This document shows positions 1 through 9,200 of a stretch of DNA of 64,000 bases, one piece after another. Under the pieces are notes generated by a model. That model was not told the DNA's origin. It worked only from the letters and a program-made list of their open reading frames with translations, and did not search any database. A program made the translations under genes and the position numbers. Source of the stretch: JBBRNH01 sp038230415 (GTDB lineage: Bacteria > Bacteroidota > Bacteroidia > Cytophagales > Spirosomataceae); assembly GCA_038230415.1 (NCBI GenBank), contig JBBRNH010000012.1:25991-89990 (forward strand), given 5' to 3'. Within the stretch, counting starts at the first letter, position 1, and the number at the start of each line of letters is the position of its first letter.

Positions 1-417
1 ACGGTGCTGGCCGATATTATCATCCCCGCTGATGCCAAGTCGGGGAGTGCCTCGCAGGCGGGCGTGCCGGGCTTCATCGAGTTTATGATGAAAGACCAGC
101 CCCAGAACCAAACGCCGTTTCGGGGGGGTATTCGCTGGCTCGACAACAAATGCACGGCCCGCTACGGTAAGACCTTCGCCGAGTGTAGCAAGTCCCAGCA
201 GATCGAGATGGTGGACCAGATCGCGTATCCCGAAAAAGCCAAGCCCGATATGACCCAGGGCGTGGCGTTCTTCAATCAGATGCGGAACTTCACGGCAACG
301 GGCTTCTTCACCAGCAAAATGGGCATTGCCGACTTGGGCTACGCCGGCAACACGCCCAACAACTGGGAAGGCGTACCGGCTGAGGTGCTGAAACAGTATA
401 ACCTGAGCTACGAGTAG
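1..417 (+). CDS. Gluconate 2-dehydrogenase subunit 3 family protein, C-terminal part
   Basis: The frame is open from the first base, so the N-terminus lies outside the window; about 138 residues remain. The text (LADIIIPAD near the start, GVPGFIEFMM, then an MRNFTATGFFTSKMG segment and a short tail ending NLSYE) fits the gluconate 2-dehydrogenase subunit 3 family. Such proteins are usually exported small partners of a GMC-type FAD dehydrogenase and its cytochrome, acting in the periplasm. In Bacteroidota they are often encoded next to a GMC oxidoreductase gene, which would be expected just upstream but cannot be seen. The family call rests on pattern recognition. The substrate cannot be inferred. 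Confidence 0.8.
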   Translation, partial: TVLADIIIPADAKSGSASQAGVPGFIEFMMKDQPQNQTPFRGGIRWLDNKCTARYGKTFAECSKSQQIEMVDQIAYPEKAKPDMTQGVAFFNQMRNFTATGFFTSKMGIADLGYAGNTPNNWEGVPAEVLKQYNLSYE

Positions 418-493
418 GGGAATTACGCTGGGTCGTGAGAAACTATTCTGTATTTTTTGGGGCTACAGGGTAATACAGTCAACGGAAAATCAG

Positions 494-730
494 ATGCAAA
501 CCATAGAAGTAAGTATTCTTTCGGACCAAGACGAGGCTCTGATTATGAGTGTTTTACGGGCTTTTGAATCGCAGCATCGGGTTTCATTGAAACTCCAAAG
601 CGATTCATCTGCCCCGGTCTGGCAATCGGGTTCCCCACTGTCGGAAGGCGAGTGGAAGCAAACGATTGATACGGCACGTGCCAGTCGGTCGTATTCGTTT
701 GATGAGGCCAAACAGTTTCTGGGATTATGA
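494..730 (+). CDS. Putative antitoxin of a RelE/ParE-type pair
   Basis: A 78-residue acidic protein whose ATGA stop overlaps the start of the following toxin-like gene by 4 bases, the usual antitoxin-toxin order. Its C-terminal half (GEWKQTIDTARASRSYSFDEAKQFLGL-like, Ser/Asp/Glu rich) resembles the toxin-neutralising tails of small Bacteroidota antitoxins. No clear DNA-binding fold can be named from the N-terminus (MQTIEVSILSDQDEAL). A role in neutralising the toxin and autoregulating the pair is inferred from position. A spurious reading frame covers the same stretch on the other strand. Confidence 0.6.
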   Translation: MQTIEVSILSDQDEALIMSVLRAFESQHRVSLKLQSDSSAPVWQSGSPLSEGEWKQTIDTARASRSYSFDEAKQFLGL

Positions 731-1044
731 TTGTTGCTGGTCGGGAAGTAGTGTGGAATGAGATGTTTTTAGAAAATGTCGCTGGAATTCAGCAGTATAT
801 CAGCCAGTACAATCCGGTACGTGGTCGGACGTTCGCTACCGAAATCCTCGACTTTACGCTCGAAATCATCGCGCCTAATCCGCTCATCTTCATTCATTTC
901 GACCATCCGGCCTACACTCATATATTACTGCGTCGGGCGGTATTTAGTCGAAACTATATCATTTTGTACGAAGTCTTCGACGACCGGATTGTGTTTCTGC
1001 TGGTTTATCACGCCAGTCGGGACTTGGGTAATTTAGGCCTTTAA
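727..1044 (+). CDS. Type II toxin, RelE/ParE superfamily
   Basis: A 105-residue protein with the layout of ParE/RelE toxins: an N-terminal helical part (WNEMFLENVAGIQQYISQ), a central region ending in a strand, and the terminal strands NYIILYEVFDDRIVFLLVYHASRD. The Y-x-I-x-Y...I...V.HxxRD pattern at the end is typical of the family. RelE members cleave ribosome-bound mRNA and ParE members poison gyrase; the sequence does not say which applies. It is translationally coupled to the 78-aa antitoxin through a 4-base overlap. The nearby ten-gene operon runs the other way and is separated by a hairpin, so no functional link is implied. Confidence 0.8.
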   Translation: MIVAGREVVWNEMFLENVAGIQQYISQYNPVRGRTFATEILDFTLEIIAPNPLIFIHFDHPAYTHILLRRAVFSRNYIILYEVFDDRIVFLLVYHASRDLGNLGL

Positions 1045-1059
1045 ATCGTATAGAACAAT

Positions 1060-1092
1060 GAATTGCGCCGGGTTTTAAACCCGGCGCAATTC
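1060..1092. terminator. Bidirectional hairpin between convergent genes
   Basis: Perfect 16-bp inverted repeat (arms 1060-1075 and 1077-1092, core GCGCCGGGTTT) between the toxin gene and the end of the large minus-strand operon. The A/T ends of the arms would give a U-rich run on either strand. Position and symmetry suggest a shared terminator. It could also be a copy of a dispersed palindrome. Confidence 0.75.
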
Positions 1093-1094
1093 GT

Positions 1095-2129
1095 TTACCG
1101 ATTAATCACCCCGCCGTTCCGGTCAATCATAAGCCATTTGCCCGCCGACAGCACCATCGCGTAGCCATTCGTCTGAAACGGAAAGGCGCGGCTGTATTGG
1201 GGCGAAATCTGCCAGTTACCCCGTTCGTCCTGATACCCCCAACGGTTGCCTTGCCGGGCCGGGCGCAATCCGGGCGGGTTGGCAACGGTGTCTATTGGCT
1301 GGAGTTTGGCAAGTGGCGGAAGTGGTTTGGTGGGTGGTTTTGGGCGAACGGAGTACTTCGATTCCGAATGCAGTTTGGTTACCACCACTACGTTAAAAAC
1401 CGATGGCGGTGCTGTGTGGGTAGCTGATGTGGAGACAACCGAAGATGTGGAGACAACCGAAAGCGACAACGACGTTGGTGTGGTTTTTTTTACGGGTGGA
1501 TCAGTCGGCTGATTGCTTGTTCGTGGGGGTTTCGGGCCTGCCGTTGTCGGCGAATCACTCGACCCAGCCAGCCTATTGCCAATCCACAAACCCACTGCTA
1601 TCAATAACGTCACCCCACCGCCAATACCCCACCGCCGTTTTCGATGCGTATCAAACGAGGCAACAGGGGCAGGACGATGCGGAGTTTTGGGGGCTGAAAC
1701 AGGAACAGCAACGAGCGTCGCATCGGCATCCGGTGCCGTCGTTTGCCCCGTGCGTAGTTTGGTTCGGTTGCCCGGCATCGGAACGGTTCCGTCGCCTAAG
1801 ATAGCCGGAATCCACTGGTTGCGGACAAACGCTTCCGACAAGTGCAACTGCCGACTTTCCTGAACGAATTGCTTCACCTGCTCGTCGGTAAGCGTGTTTC
1901 CCTGCGGGCGGGCCGCGTGAAAAATTCGGATTCTGAGGGCGTTAATCTGCCGAAAGTTGGGTTCAATAGTGGTTGCGGCTTCATGCACCAGTCTCAGAAA
2001 GTCACCCTCGGATAGGCCCTGCTCCGTTGCCAGCCGAAGCAGGTCGGCCTGCCGGGTTTGCCAGGCAAATAAATCGCCCCCACACAAGATAATCCCGTGT
2101 TGCAGTTGCTGGGTAAAGGAGTCGGGCAT
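1095..2129 (-). CDS. Membrane protein with C-terminal WG repeat; last gene of the motor/cytoskeleton operon
   Basis: About 344 residues from the ATG at 2129, which lies one base past the stop of the upstream protease gene; a longer frame to 2219 would overlap that gene and is not preferred. The N-terminal 120 residues look helical and cytoplasmic (GDLFAWQTRQADLLRLATEQGLSEGDFLRLV) and match no family I can name. A single TM helix follows (GGGVTLLIAVGLWIGNRLAG), then a long Thr/Ser/Pro-rich linker. The C-terminal ~50 residues (GNRWGYQDERGNWQISPQY, then GYAMVLSAGKWLMIDRNGG) form a WG-repeat-like beta module. This architecture puts the WG module in the periplasm, where it may bind peptidoglycan or a partner. 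Role in the system unknown. Confidence 0.75.
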   Translation of the reverse strand: MPDSFTQQLQHGIILCGGDLFAWQTRQADLLRLATEQGLSEGDFLRLVHEAATTIEPNFRQINALRIRIFHAARPQGNTLTDEQVKQFVQESRQLHLSEAFVRNQWIPAILGDGTVPMPGNRTKLRTGQTTAPDADATLVAVPVSAPKTPHRPAPVASFDTHRKRRWGIGGGVTLLIAVGLWIGNRLAGSSDSPTTAGPKPPRTSNQPTDPPVKKTTPTSLSLSVVSTSSVVSTSATHTAPPSVFNVVVVTKLHSESKYSVRPKPPTKPLPPLAKLQPIDTVANPPGLRPARQGNRWGYQDERGNWQISPQYSRAFPFQTNGYAMVLSAGKWLMIDRNGGVINR

Positions 2130-2130
2130 A

Positions 2131-2745
2131 TCACTCAAAAACAATTTTTTTGCGGGTGTAATCAATCGAAATCTTGCCGAACTGTGCCAACGCCGACTGT
2201 CCCAACAGCAAGGGCGCACGGTTGTTGTCCACCACGCTGGCCCGAACGTCGCGCAGGGTTCGGTCGCCGATCCTGACGGTGTTGAGCCGGATCACGGTTC
2301 CGGTTGAAATATCGCCGTTGGCATCCGAAAACTGGGCTTTGCCGATTACGTCGCTCTGAGCAAGTTTGCCCTGCCGGTACAAAAACCCGGCTTCGGTGGC
2401 CGACAGCGAAATGTCGCTCGCTCCGGTGTCGAAGATAAACGTCATCGGTACCTCGTTCACATAAACCGGCACGGTATAAACGCCGTTTTGTTCGATCATG
2501 TCAATCTCGGTTTTGCCGCCGGGCGCGGCTTCGGGGCGGCTGGCTTCGGCTATTTCGGCAGCATCAACGGCTGGGGGCAGGGTAGTGGCCGGGGCGGGGC
2601 TGGTTTTCTGCTGCCGGTGGGCGGGGGTTTGGACGGTGGTTTCGGCGCGGCCCGGTCGGGGTGGCCGCCGGGAGCCTGATTTCGAGCAGCCCGCGCAGTC
2701 GGTCAGGCAGAAGAGCAGAAAGAGAAAGCAGGCGGTGTGTTTCAT
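2131..2745 (-). CDS. Retropepsin-like aspartic protease, exported
   Basis: 204 residues. The start has a signal peptide, possibly of lipoprotein type (hydrophobic FLFLLFCLTDCAGCSK), followed by a Pro/Ala/Thr-rich linker to about residue 75. The remainder is a single-lobed clan AA protease: VPVYVNEVPMTFIFDTGAS with the catalytic Asp106-Thr-Gly-Ala motif, then a flap region and LLLGQSALAQFGKISIDY near the end, the classical second hydrophobic element. Such proteins act as dimers. It lies one base downstream of the MotB-like gene and one base upstream of the WG-repeat gene, so it is co-translated with them. A periplasmic processing role for an operon partner is inferred, not shown. Confidence 0.85.
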   Translation of the reverse strand: MKHTACFLFLLFCLTDCAGCSKSGSRRPPRPGRAETTVQTPAHRQQKTSPAPATTLPPAVDAAEIAEASRPEAAPGGKTEIDMIEQNGVYTVPVYVNEVPMTFIFDTGASDISLSATEAGFLYRQGKLAQSDVIGKAQFSDANGDISTGTVIRLNTVRIGDRTLRDVRASVVDNNRAPLLLGQSALAQFGKISIDYTRKKIVFE

Positions 2746-2746
2746 A

Positions 2747-3349
2747 TCAGTTGAGTGTGCCGATTTTGGGGATAATCTGAATCAGGATGCGTTGGTTTCT
2801 TCGTTCGGGTTGTTCGCGGCCCACGCCTTCTTCGCCACTGCCGCCCACAATCACCTCGCAGATGTCGGGGTTCAACACGATGTCTTCGCGGAGCCAAAAC
2901 TTACGCAATGCTAAGGCGCGTTCGTAGCTGAGTTGGTCGTTTCGGAGGGAGCCATCCCGCGAGGCCATGCCCTCGATCACGATCAGATACTTGATATTCT
3001 GGTTTCGGTATTTGCTCTGGAGCCGGTCAATGAGTTGTTTAATGCTCAGGCCAACGCCCCGCAGGTAGGGCGCGTCGGCCATCGAAATGGTTGATTTATT
3101 AAGCGGGAACTGAATCTGACGCTTCAGGGCAAACCGTTTGTAGAGCGGCTGATACTGAAAATAGGTGCTGTCTAATTGCTTCGTGGCGTTCTGAATTTCC
3201 TTGATCTTGCGGAGTTCTTCCTCGGTCGCTTTCTGCTGGTATTTGAGGGTGGCAACGGTCAGCACATAAAGAGCGAGCATGACAAAAAACAGGCTCGTCA
3301 TCAGGTCGGTGTAGCTGGTCCAGAAAAAATTAGCTTCCCGGTTTTTCAT
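2747..3349 (-). CDS. MotB/OmpA-family (ZorB-like) stator partner
   Basis: 200 residues. A short cytoplasmic N-terminus leads into one TM helix, SYTDLMTSLFFVMLALYVL, in which Asp15 occupies the place of the ion-carrying aspartate of MotB/ExbD-type stator subunits. A coiled linker follows (residues 40-70) and then an OmpA-like peptidoglycan-binding domain, with YLIVIEGMASRDG, NDQLSYERALALRKFW and a terminal RRNQRILIQI. With the gene upstream, whose end it overlaps by 4 bases, it should form a 5:2 ion-driven motor anchored to peptidoglycan. The pair looks more like the ZorAB class than flagellar MotAB or ExbBD, because of the partner's long tail. Confidence 0.88.
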   Translation of the reverse strand: MKNREANFFWTSYTDLMTSLFFVMLALYVLTVATLKYQQKATEEELRKIKEIQNATKQLDSTYFQYQPLYKRFALKRQIQFPLNKSTISMADAPYLRGVGLSIKQLIDRLQSKYRNQNIKYLIVIEGMASRDGSLRNDQLSYERALALRKFWLREDIVLNPDICEVIVGGSGEEGVGREQPERRNQRILIQIIPKIGTLN

Positions 3350-4884
3350 CCGTTTTTCTGGCCTTTAGCCGTTTCTCCGCCGAATATCCGCTTGATCCGG
3401 TTGCCCAATTTAGCCTCTTCCTGATTGGTGATGTACGCGTTTACCGATTGATTGAGGGCCGCTAACTCAAGGTATAGATTCTGGGTCATATTCACCAATC
3501 CCTGCTGTTGTTTTTCGCTGTCGCTGGCGTACCGGCTGAGGTTGTTTTTGAGTTGTTCCAGGTTGCGGAGTTGCCCCAGCGCGTCGCGGTTGTCGTCGAA
3601 ATGCTTTTTCATCAGGTCTTCTTCCGTGATTTCGATTTGCTTCACGGCTTCAATCCGGGCAAAAATGTGGCTTTCGAGGTCTTTCAGGCTGCGCGACACC
3701 ACATCATCGAGCCGCACAACGGTGTCGTTGATGAGTTGGCCGCGCGTTTCGAGTTCGCTGAAATGGCCGTTGAGGTAGCGTTGCAATTGGCGGCTTTCGT
3801 TGAGCACTTCCCGTATCTGATCGGCCACGCCCACCACGTCGTTGGTGCGGTCAACCAGCGCACGGGCGTTTGCCACAAACCCGTCCACTTGTTTCAGGGC
3901 CATGCCGAGCCGTTCGAGGGCATCAACGCTGGTTTTGAGTTCGCCCAGCACTTTTAGGTTGAAACTCGCTACCCGCACCATGTCCATCTGTTGCAGGGCA
4001 TCCATCGCGCTTTGCTGCGCCATGAGCGAGTCATAGTTTTTCGCCATCAGCCCATCGAGCCGGGCCACCTGCTCGCCAAACGACAGCCCGAAACGGTCTA
4101 AACTCCGGTTCAGACCCACGATTCCCGAATTGACATTCTCGGTCAGTACGGGCAGGAGTTCGGTTTGCAGAAAGGTGAAAAAGCCGTTTTTGCGCCGTTC
4201 GACCTGGTTTTTGGTGCCGCGAAACAGAAACCCGTTCGTAATTACGGTTAAGGCTAAACCCACCAAACTGGCAATCATGGCAATCTTAACGCCGTTGAGC
4301 AAGCTGCTGATACCGCTGCCTTCCAGAAAAGTCGCCGAATTCATATCGGGCAAACTATACAGGCCCAGAATAATGCCGGCCATCGTACCGGCCAACCCTA
4401 AATAAACCGGAATCGGCGTGGTGAGCAAAATTTCTTCTTCAATCGCGTCTAAGTGGCGTTGCACAATGTCGCGCAGGAGGTTAAAATCAGACACCGCCCC
4501 CCGGTTCCGAATCAGATAGGTGTTGATCGCCAGTTGAATATCGGCCAGTACCGCGCTTTCGTTGCGACTCGTGTTCTGGAGTTGCAGCAGCGTAAGCGTC
4601 ACCACCCCTGCCTCTGGATGGTTAGCCGGATTGTCATCGGGTACGGGTTCGTAGGCGGCCCGGCTCACGTAATCGGTTAGATTGCCAAGCAGTTGGCGAA
4701 CGGGTACGGCTTGCAGGTCACGTTTTAGAACAACGGCTTTGGTCAGCGTGAAGTCGGTCGAATCGGGGATTACGTCCTCAAACTGCTGAATTTTTGCGCG
4801 GGTTCGGCCAAAAAAATAGAGTTGAAACCCTATCACAATGGCAACGATAGCGTATTCAGCTACATCGAAAATAGACATTGGCAT
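3346..4884 (-). CDS. MotA/ExbB-family (ZorA-like) stator subunit with long coiled tail
   Basis: 512 residues. TM1 is near residues 7-26, TM2 158-178 (VYLGLAGTMAGIILGLYSLP) and TM3 199-222 (VKIAMIASLVGLALTVITNG). The TM2-TM3 text with LGLAGTMAG is the hallmark of the MotA/TolQ/ExbB superfamily. Residues 225-490 are almost entirely amphipathic helix and coiled coil, a long cytoplasmic tail like that of ZorA. The start at 4884 is three bases from the previous gene; an internal Met two codons later is possible. The 4-base overlap with the MotB-like gene indicates a stoichiometric complex. No Zorya effector (ZorC, ZorD helicase, ZorE) is encoded nearby. The likely role is to convert ion flow into work on the envelope or on the cytoskeletal partners. 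Confidence 0.88.
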   Translation of the reverse strand: MPMSIFDVAEYAIVAIVIGFQLYFFGRTRAKIQQFEDVIPDSTDFTLTKAVVLKRDLQAVPVRQLLGNLTDYVSRAAYEPVPDDNPANHPEAGVVTLTLLQLQNTSRNESAVLADIQLAINTYLIRNRGAVSDFNLLRDIVQRHLDAIEEEILLTTPIPVYLGLAGTMAGIILGLYSLPDMNSATFLEGSGISSLLNGVKIAMIASLVGLALTVITNGFLFRGTKNQVERRKNGFFTFLQTELLPVLTENVNSGIVGLNRSLDRFGLSFGEQVARLDGLMAKNYDSLMAQQSAMDALQQMDMVRVASFNLKVLGELKTSVDALERLGMALKQVDGFVANARALVDRTNDVVGVADQIREVLNESRQLQRYLNGHFSELETRGQLINDTVVRLDDVVSRSLKDLESHIFARIEAVKQIEITEEDLMKKHFDDNRDALGQLRNLEQLKNNLSRYASDSEKQQQGLVNMTQNLYLELAALNQSVNAYITNQEEAKLGNRIKRIFGGETAKGQKNG

Positions 4885-4887
4885 GGC

Positions 4888-6150
4888 TCAGGCGAAGCGG
4901 ATTTTGGCTTTTTGGATAACGATCCAGACATCAGCCTGTTTTCGGGCCTTGCCGGGTGTTTCGGTGATGATACGCTGGGCGTTGGCGTTCACGCTGCCGT
5001 AGTCGCAGGCGGGCGCGAGTTGCGTATCAGGATTCCGCACGGCCCCGCTCACAATGGCCGGATTGTCAATAAACGAGAACCGGGCTTCGGAGCCGTTGGC
5101 GTTGGTCGGCTCAAACCGATACGAAGACCGCCGGGGGTCGGGCTGGGTTTGCCGAATGTCCAGAAACGTTCCCATGCCACCGTCGGCAGCCGGGCTTGGC
5201 GTACCCAGAAAGAACACGGCTTTTTCGGGCGTTTTCTCTGGTTCGGGTTTAATATCTTGACTATCAGCTATCGGCGTAGCCTCGCCGGTTTGTGTTATCT
5301 GCGGTTTTTGTGGGTACTGCGTCCGATAGGCTGCAAAGGCTTCTTCGGCATCGCGCCGGGCCTGTTCGGCTTTGTCGCGTTGTTTCAGGGCATCGTCACG
5401 CTCCTGTTTCATGGGGTTCAGGTCGGTTTTTGGATGCAACATTCCCGCCTGCTGATTGTTGGCGGGCGTATTCGTATTGGTGGGTGTGGGCTTGTCCAGA
5501 AATGCGTACTGATCGTTCTCCTGGACTTTGTTGGGTTTCCGAATCAAAAACCACCACCCACCGGCAATGGTCAGCAGCCAGACAAAAACCATCCCCATCA
5601 ACAGCGCGAATAAGCGGTCCTTTTTCTTGGCAAGCCGCTCGTTATCAAGTTGCAGGGTGGCTATCTGCTGAGTATCAGCATCGGCGGCATCGGCGAACAA
5701 TGCCGGATTTGGGCCGTTCGCCGTTGGTTCTGTTGCTTGAGTGGTGGCAACGGGCGCGGTTTGCGCGGGTAATACAGCGGGCGTGACTGGCGTGACGGGT
5801 GTGTCCTGGGCGTTGGCTACACCCGCCACACCCGCAACGAATTTTTTAGTAAACACATCTGGCTGACCGCTTAACACGCTCTGCGCCGTTACGGATAACC
5901 GTTTCAGATCAGCGATAGAGATACATACTTTGGGGTTTGCTCCGGCAAAGAAATACGGGCGTAACCGGCTGATAGTCACCTTAGACGGGCTGTATTTTTT
6001 CTCTAACCGTCTGTAATCCTGGGGCCAGTCATAACCCTTTGCTGCGTTCACAAGCGGGATGCTTCCGGGCGGGCAATCGGTGGCGCGGGTCGGCAAAAAA
6101 GCTGCGGTTAGCAGGAGCCAGACAACCAAAAATCGGAGCATTGTTGTCAT
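4888..6150 (-). CDS. Signal-peptide/TM protein with coiled coil, paralogue of the operon's first gene
   Basis: About 420 residues from the Met at 6150; the frame extends further but without a better start. A signal sequence (LRFLVVWLLLTAAFLPTRA) precedes an extracytoplasmic domain beginning TDCPPGSIPLV and containing a DWP..Y..L motif, YFFAG and a second Cys in VCISIADLKRLS. These features are shared with the protein at 13189-14124. A Pro/Thr/Ala linker, a TM helix (FALLMGMVFVWLLTIAGGWWFL), a charged coiled coil (KQERDDALKQRDKAEQARR) and a C-terminal domain ending ADVWIVIQKAKIRFA follow. The C-terminal domain feels familiar from other Bacteroidota membrane proteins, but I cannot name it. It probably spans the inner membrane and links a periplasmic sensor domain to the cytoplasmic components. 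Confidence 0.75.
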   Translation of the reverse strand: MTTMLRFLVVWLLLTAAFLPTRATDCPPGSIPLVNAAKGYDWPQDYRRLEKKYSPSKVTISRLRPYFFAGANPKVCISIADLKRLSVTAQSVLSGQPDVFTKKFVAGVAGVANAQDTPVTPVTPAVLPAQTAPVATTQATEPTANGPNPALFADAADADTQQIATLQLDNERLAKKKDRLFALLMGMVFVWLLTIAGGWWFLIRKPNKVQENDQYAFLDKPTPTNTNTPANNQQAGMLHPKTDLNPMKQERDDALKQRDKAEQARRDAEEAFAAYRTQYPQKPQITQTGEATPIADSQDIKPEPEKTPEKAVFFLGTPSPAADGGMGTFLDIRQTQPDPRRSSYRFEPTNANGSEARFSFIDNPAIVSGAVRNPDTQLAPACDYGSVNANAQRIITETPGKARKQADVWIVIQKAKIRFA

Positions 6151-6229
6151 AATTAGAATGGGGTCATTCGTCAGTAGCCATTGATTATCAGCGGTATCAA
6201 TCACCAATGGCTACTAACCGGATGCTACT

Positions 6230-9200
6230 TTATTGATTGGCTGCGTGGGCGGCTAAGGCGTTGAGCCCTTTCACCAACGGATAAAAAAACAGCGTTTCTT
6301 CAACCGGGTCTTTCTGGTCAGAGTCATTGCGTTTGCGCTTGAATCCCACCTGCACGTTGTCGGCCAGGTCTTTCTCCAGAATCTTGCGGTATTCGTCCAG
6401 GTCACCCGCCCGCACGCCAAATTTGTCTTTAAACGGCATCGTTTCATTCACCGAAAACAGCACCGTTAAAAACGCCCGTACTTCGCCCACCACGTCGGTC
6501 AGCACGGCGGGGTCGTTGCCAATGGTTTCGTAGGTGTCTTTGCGCCCGGCAAAGCGTTGGTCGGTTGTGCCGAGCAGCACCCGTTTGGTCGCTTCAATCA
6601 ACTCGTCATTACGGCCATCGTCGGCGCGGTCAAACCGGAGGGTGGTGCTGTGTTTCAGGCCGCCTTTGCAGGTGGCCTCTTTGGGGGCTTTTTGTTCCAC
6701 AATCACCTCTAAGCCGTCGGTGTGGTAGTCGGCTTCGTACACACTTTGATAAATCAGCCGGGCCAACTGAGACAGCACCGCCGGTTTGGTACTCAGCACC
6801 CGCAGTACTTTTGAGCCGTTGCCACTGAAGGCAATGTAGCGCGGCATTGCCATCTGGCGGGCCTTCATCATCTGGGCGATGTGATAGACGAGGGCGGTGT
6901 AAAAAACCAGAAAGACAATCTTCAACGATTCATCTTTGCCGAGCATTTCGTTAAAATCAATCGAGACCTTGCCCTGCAAATCGCGGTTATCTTTGAGCGA
7001 GAAAAAGAACGCTACAATATCTTCGGAACGCTGGCGGCCTTTGATTTTTTCGTAGGCTTTCACCAACTCGCCGAAGCCGTTATCGTTGAGAAGCGCGGTG
7101 ATTTTGGTTTCGTATTTTCGCACGAAACCATTCCGTAAGGCGGCTCCCTCGGTGGCGAAGGCATCGCCAAAAATGGCGTTGGCCGCAAACCGAAACGAGG
7201 TAATGAGCGTTGGTTTGCCCCGTTGAAACACCACCACATCTGACGTGCCGCCACCAATATCCACGCATACGGCGGGGTACGACTCGGCCTGAATCGCGTG
7301 TTCGCCACTGCCACCCTCATACCAGTAGTAAGGCGCGGTGCTTTCTGGAATCCGCTGCGGAAAGGTTTTGGTGCTGATGATGGCCGCAAACTGCCGGTTC
7401 CAGACCTCCTCAAAATAATTCCGGCGCGTTTCGAGCATACTCAACGGATAAAACCAGACGAGTTTGGTGGCAGCTAAGTTGCCGTTATTCAGCAACACTT
7501 TGTTCCGCACCAGCAACAACAACGACTGAATGTAGGCTTCAACGCGCTTCTCTTCGCGGTCGTCCTGCCGATAATTAGCCCATTTCAGGTTTGTTTCGAC
7601 CGTATAGCCCATCAGATTTTGTTTCTCGTAGAGCAGTGCCGGGTTAAAGTCCATAAACCCGGCCAGTGTTTCGGCCCAGCGCGGGGTGTTTTCGAGCAGG
7701 GCCGTGCGGGTCGGAAACGAAGCCCGCTCGTGAGGGCCAATCCGGTCGGGGTGCAACTCAACCGGCACCACATCGGCGATATCGGTGGCTTTCACGGCGT
7801 TCATGTACTGCCGCCGGGTTGGGTCGGGGTGGTGCAGGGTGGCAATGGCACTATCGGCGGGGTTAGTTGCGCTTTTGCCAACCATATTTTCGTCGTCAGC
7901 CACGCCCATCGTAAACGCCTTCGGGTTCGGGTCGGCATTGGTGGTGTATTCGATGTGGGTGTTGGTGGTGCCGAAATCAATGGCAAACGTAAAGTCAACG
8001 GCTCCCGGCTCGCGCAGGGCCTGGTCGAAACGGGGCAAAATAAGGCCGCGTCTGCCGCCCGCTTCAACGGCAATGTAGTCGAAATTTTGCCCAACGGCGT
8101 AGTATTTGGTCGTTACGCTGTCTGGCACGTTTTGCTTTTTGCGGCTGCGCTCTTTGGGTTCGGCCACGGGCAGGGGCTTGTTGTCGCGGGTCAAAAATTG
8201 CAGTTTGTAGTCGTTGCCGTAGGTGTAATGGTCCAAATCCTGATCTACCACCTGCACCCGGTAAATGGGGCTGGGGCCGTTGGCAAACCGCACAAATGGC
8301 ATCAGATTTACCCCAAACTGGTATTCGGTTACGGCTCCTTCGTTGCGGGTTTCGTTGGCCGGGCGCGGAGCCTCCGAAATATCATTGGCATAATAAATCC
8401 GGTCAAACACAATCGGCGGCTCGCCGGGCAGCAACGGAATGGTGAGGGTAGCCTTTACGCTGTTACCCGCCCGGTTTTCTAACAGCAGCTTCACCTTTTT
8501 GCCCGCAATCAGATCGTCGGCATCAAAAAAGTCAAAAAATGTTTTGGTGAGGGGCAGTAAATAGCTCTGTAACAGGCTGTTGCCGGTTAATCCGCCGTCA
8601 TAAAATTTATCGGCGTTGATCGGATACACTAACCGAATAATATACGGGTCGAGGAAATCGCTGATGGTGAGCCAGGGGTAAAAATCGGCCTGACCGGGCA
8701 GTTTGCGTTTGTTCTCGCGCCAGTCTTCGGCCACCACCGGCGGCACGGCCTGCGCCTTATTCCAGTAATCTTTGGTGTAGATCAGTCGCCCCTGGTAGTT
8801 TTCCTGCAAAAGCATGGGCGACAGTTTATCGGGGAAAAGCCGGGCGTATTTTTCGGAGTTCAGCACAAAACCGCTCCGGCTGAACTGCGTGGCATCTACC
8901 CGGACTTTCTTCATCCGGTAGTCCAGAATCTCCACCAGATCGCCGTTGGCCGAGGTCAGGTTGTCGAACAAGGTCTCGAACGCATCGCCCCGGAGTTTTT
9001 CGGCTCCGTTGCCAATCTGTTGCCAGAGCTTGTTGTTCTGTTGCTTGAGCAAATTCAGGCTCTTTTGCAGATAAGCCAGCACTTCGGGAAAACAATCGCC
9101 AAAACCGGGCCGGGTGCTGAGGCCGTGCCAGAACTTCTGGTAATCGGCATCGCGCAGGTGCAGGGGCGTAAACCCGTCGCCAAATAGCTTTTGGTTGCCA

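Noticed and set aside
1246..2307. Several plus-strand open frames across the WG and protease genes
   Set aside because: They are shadows of well-supported minus-strand genes, with no domain of their own and Arg/Trp/Cys-rich composition.
2747..4884. Zorya anti-phage system
   Set aside because: ZorA- and ZorB-like proteins are present, but no ZorC, no ZorD SNF2-type helicase and no ZorE nuclease occur in the operon; the partners are cytoskeletal instead.
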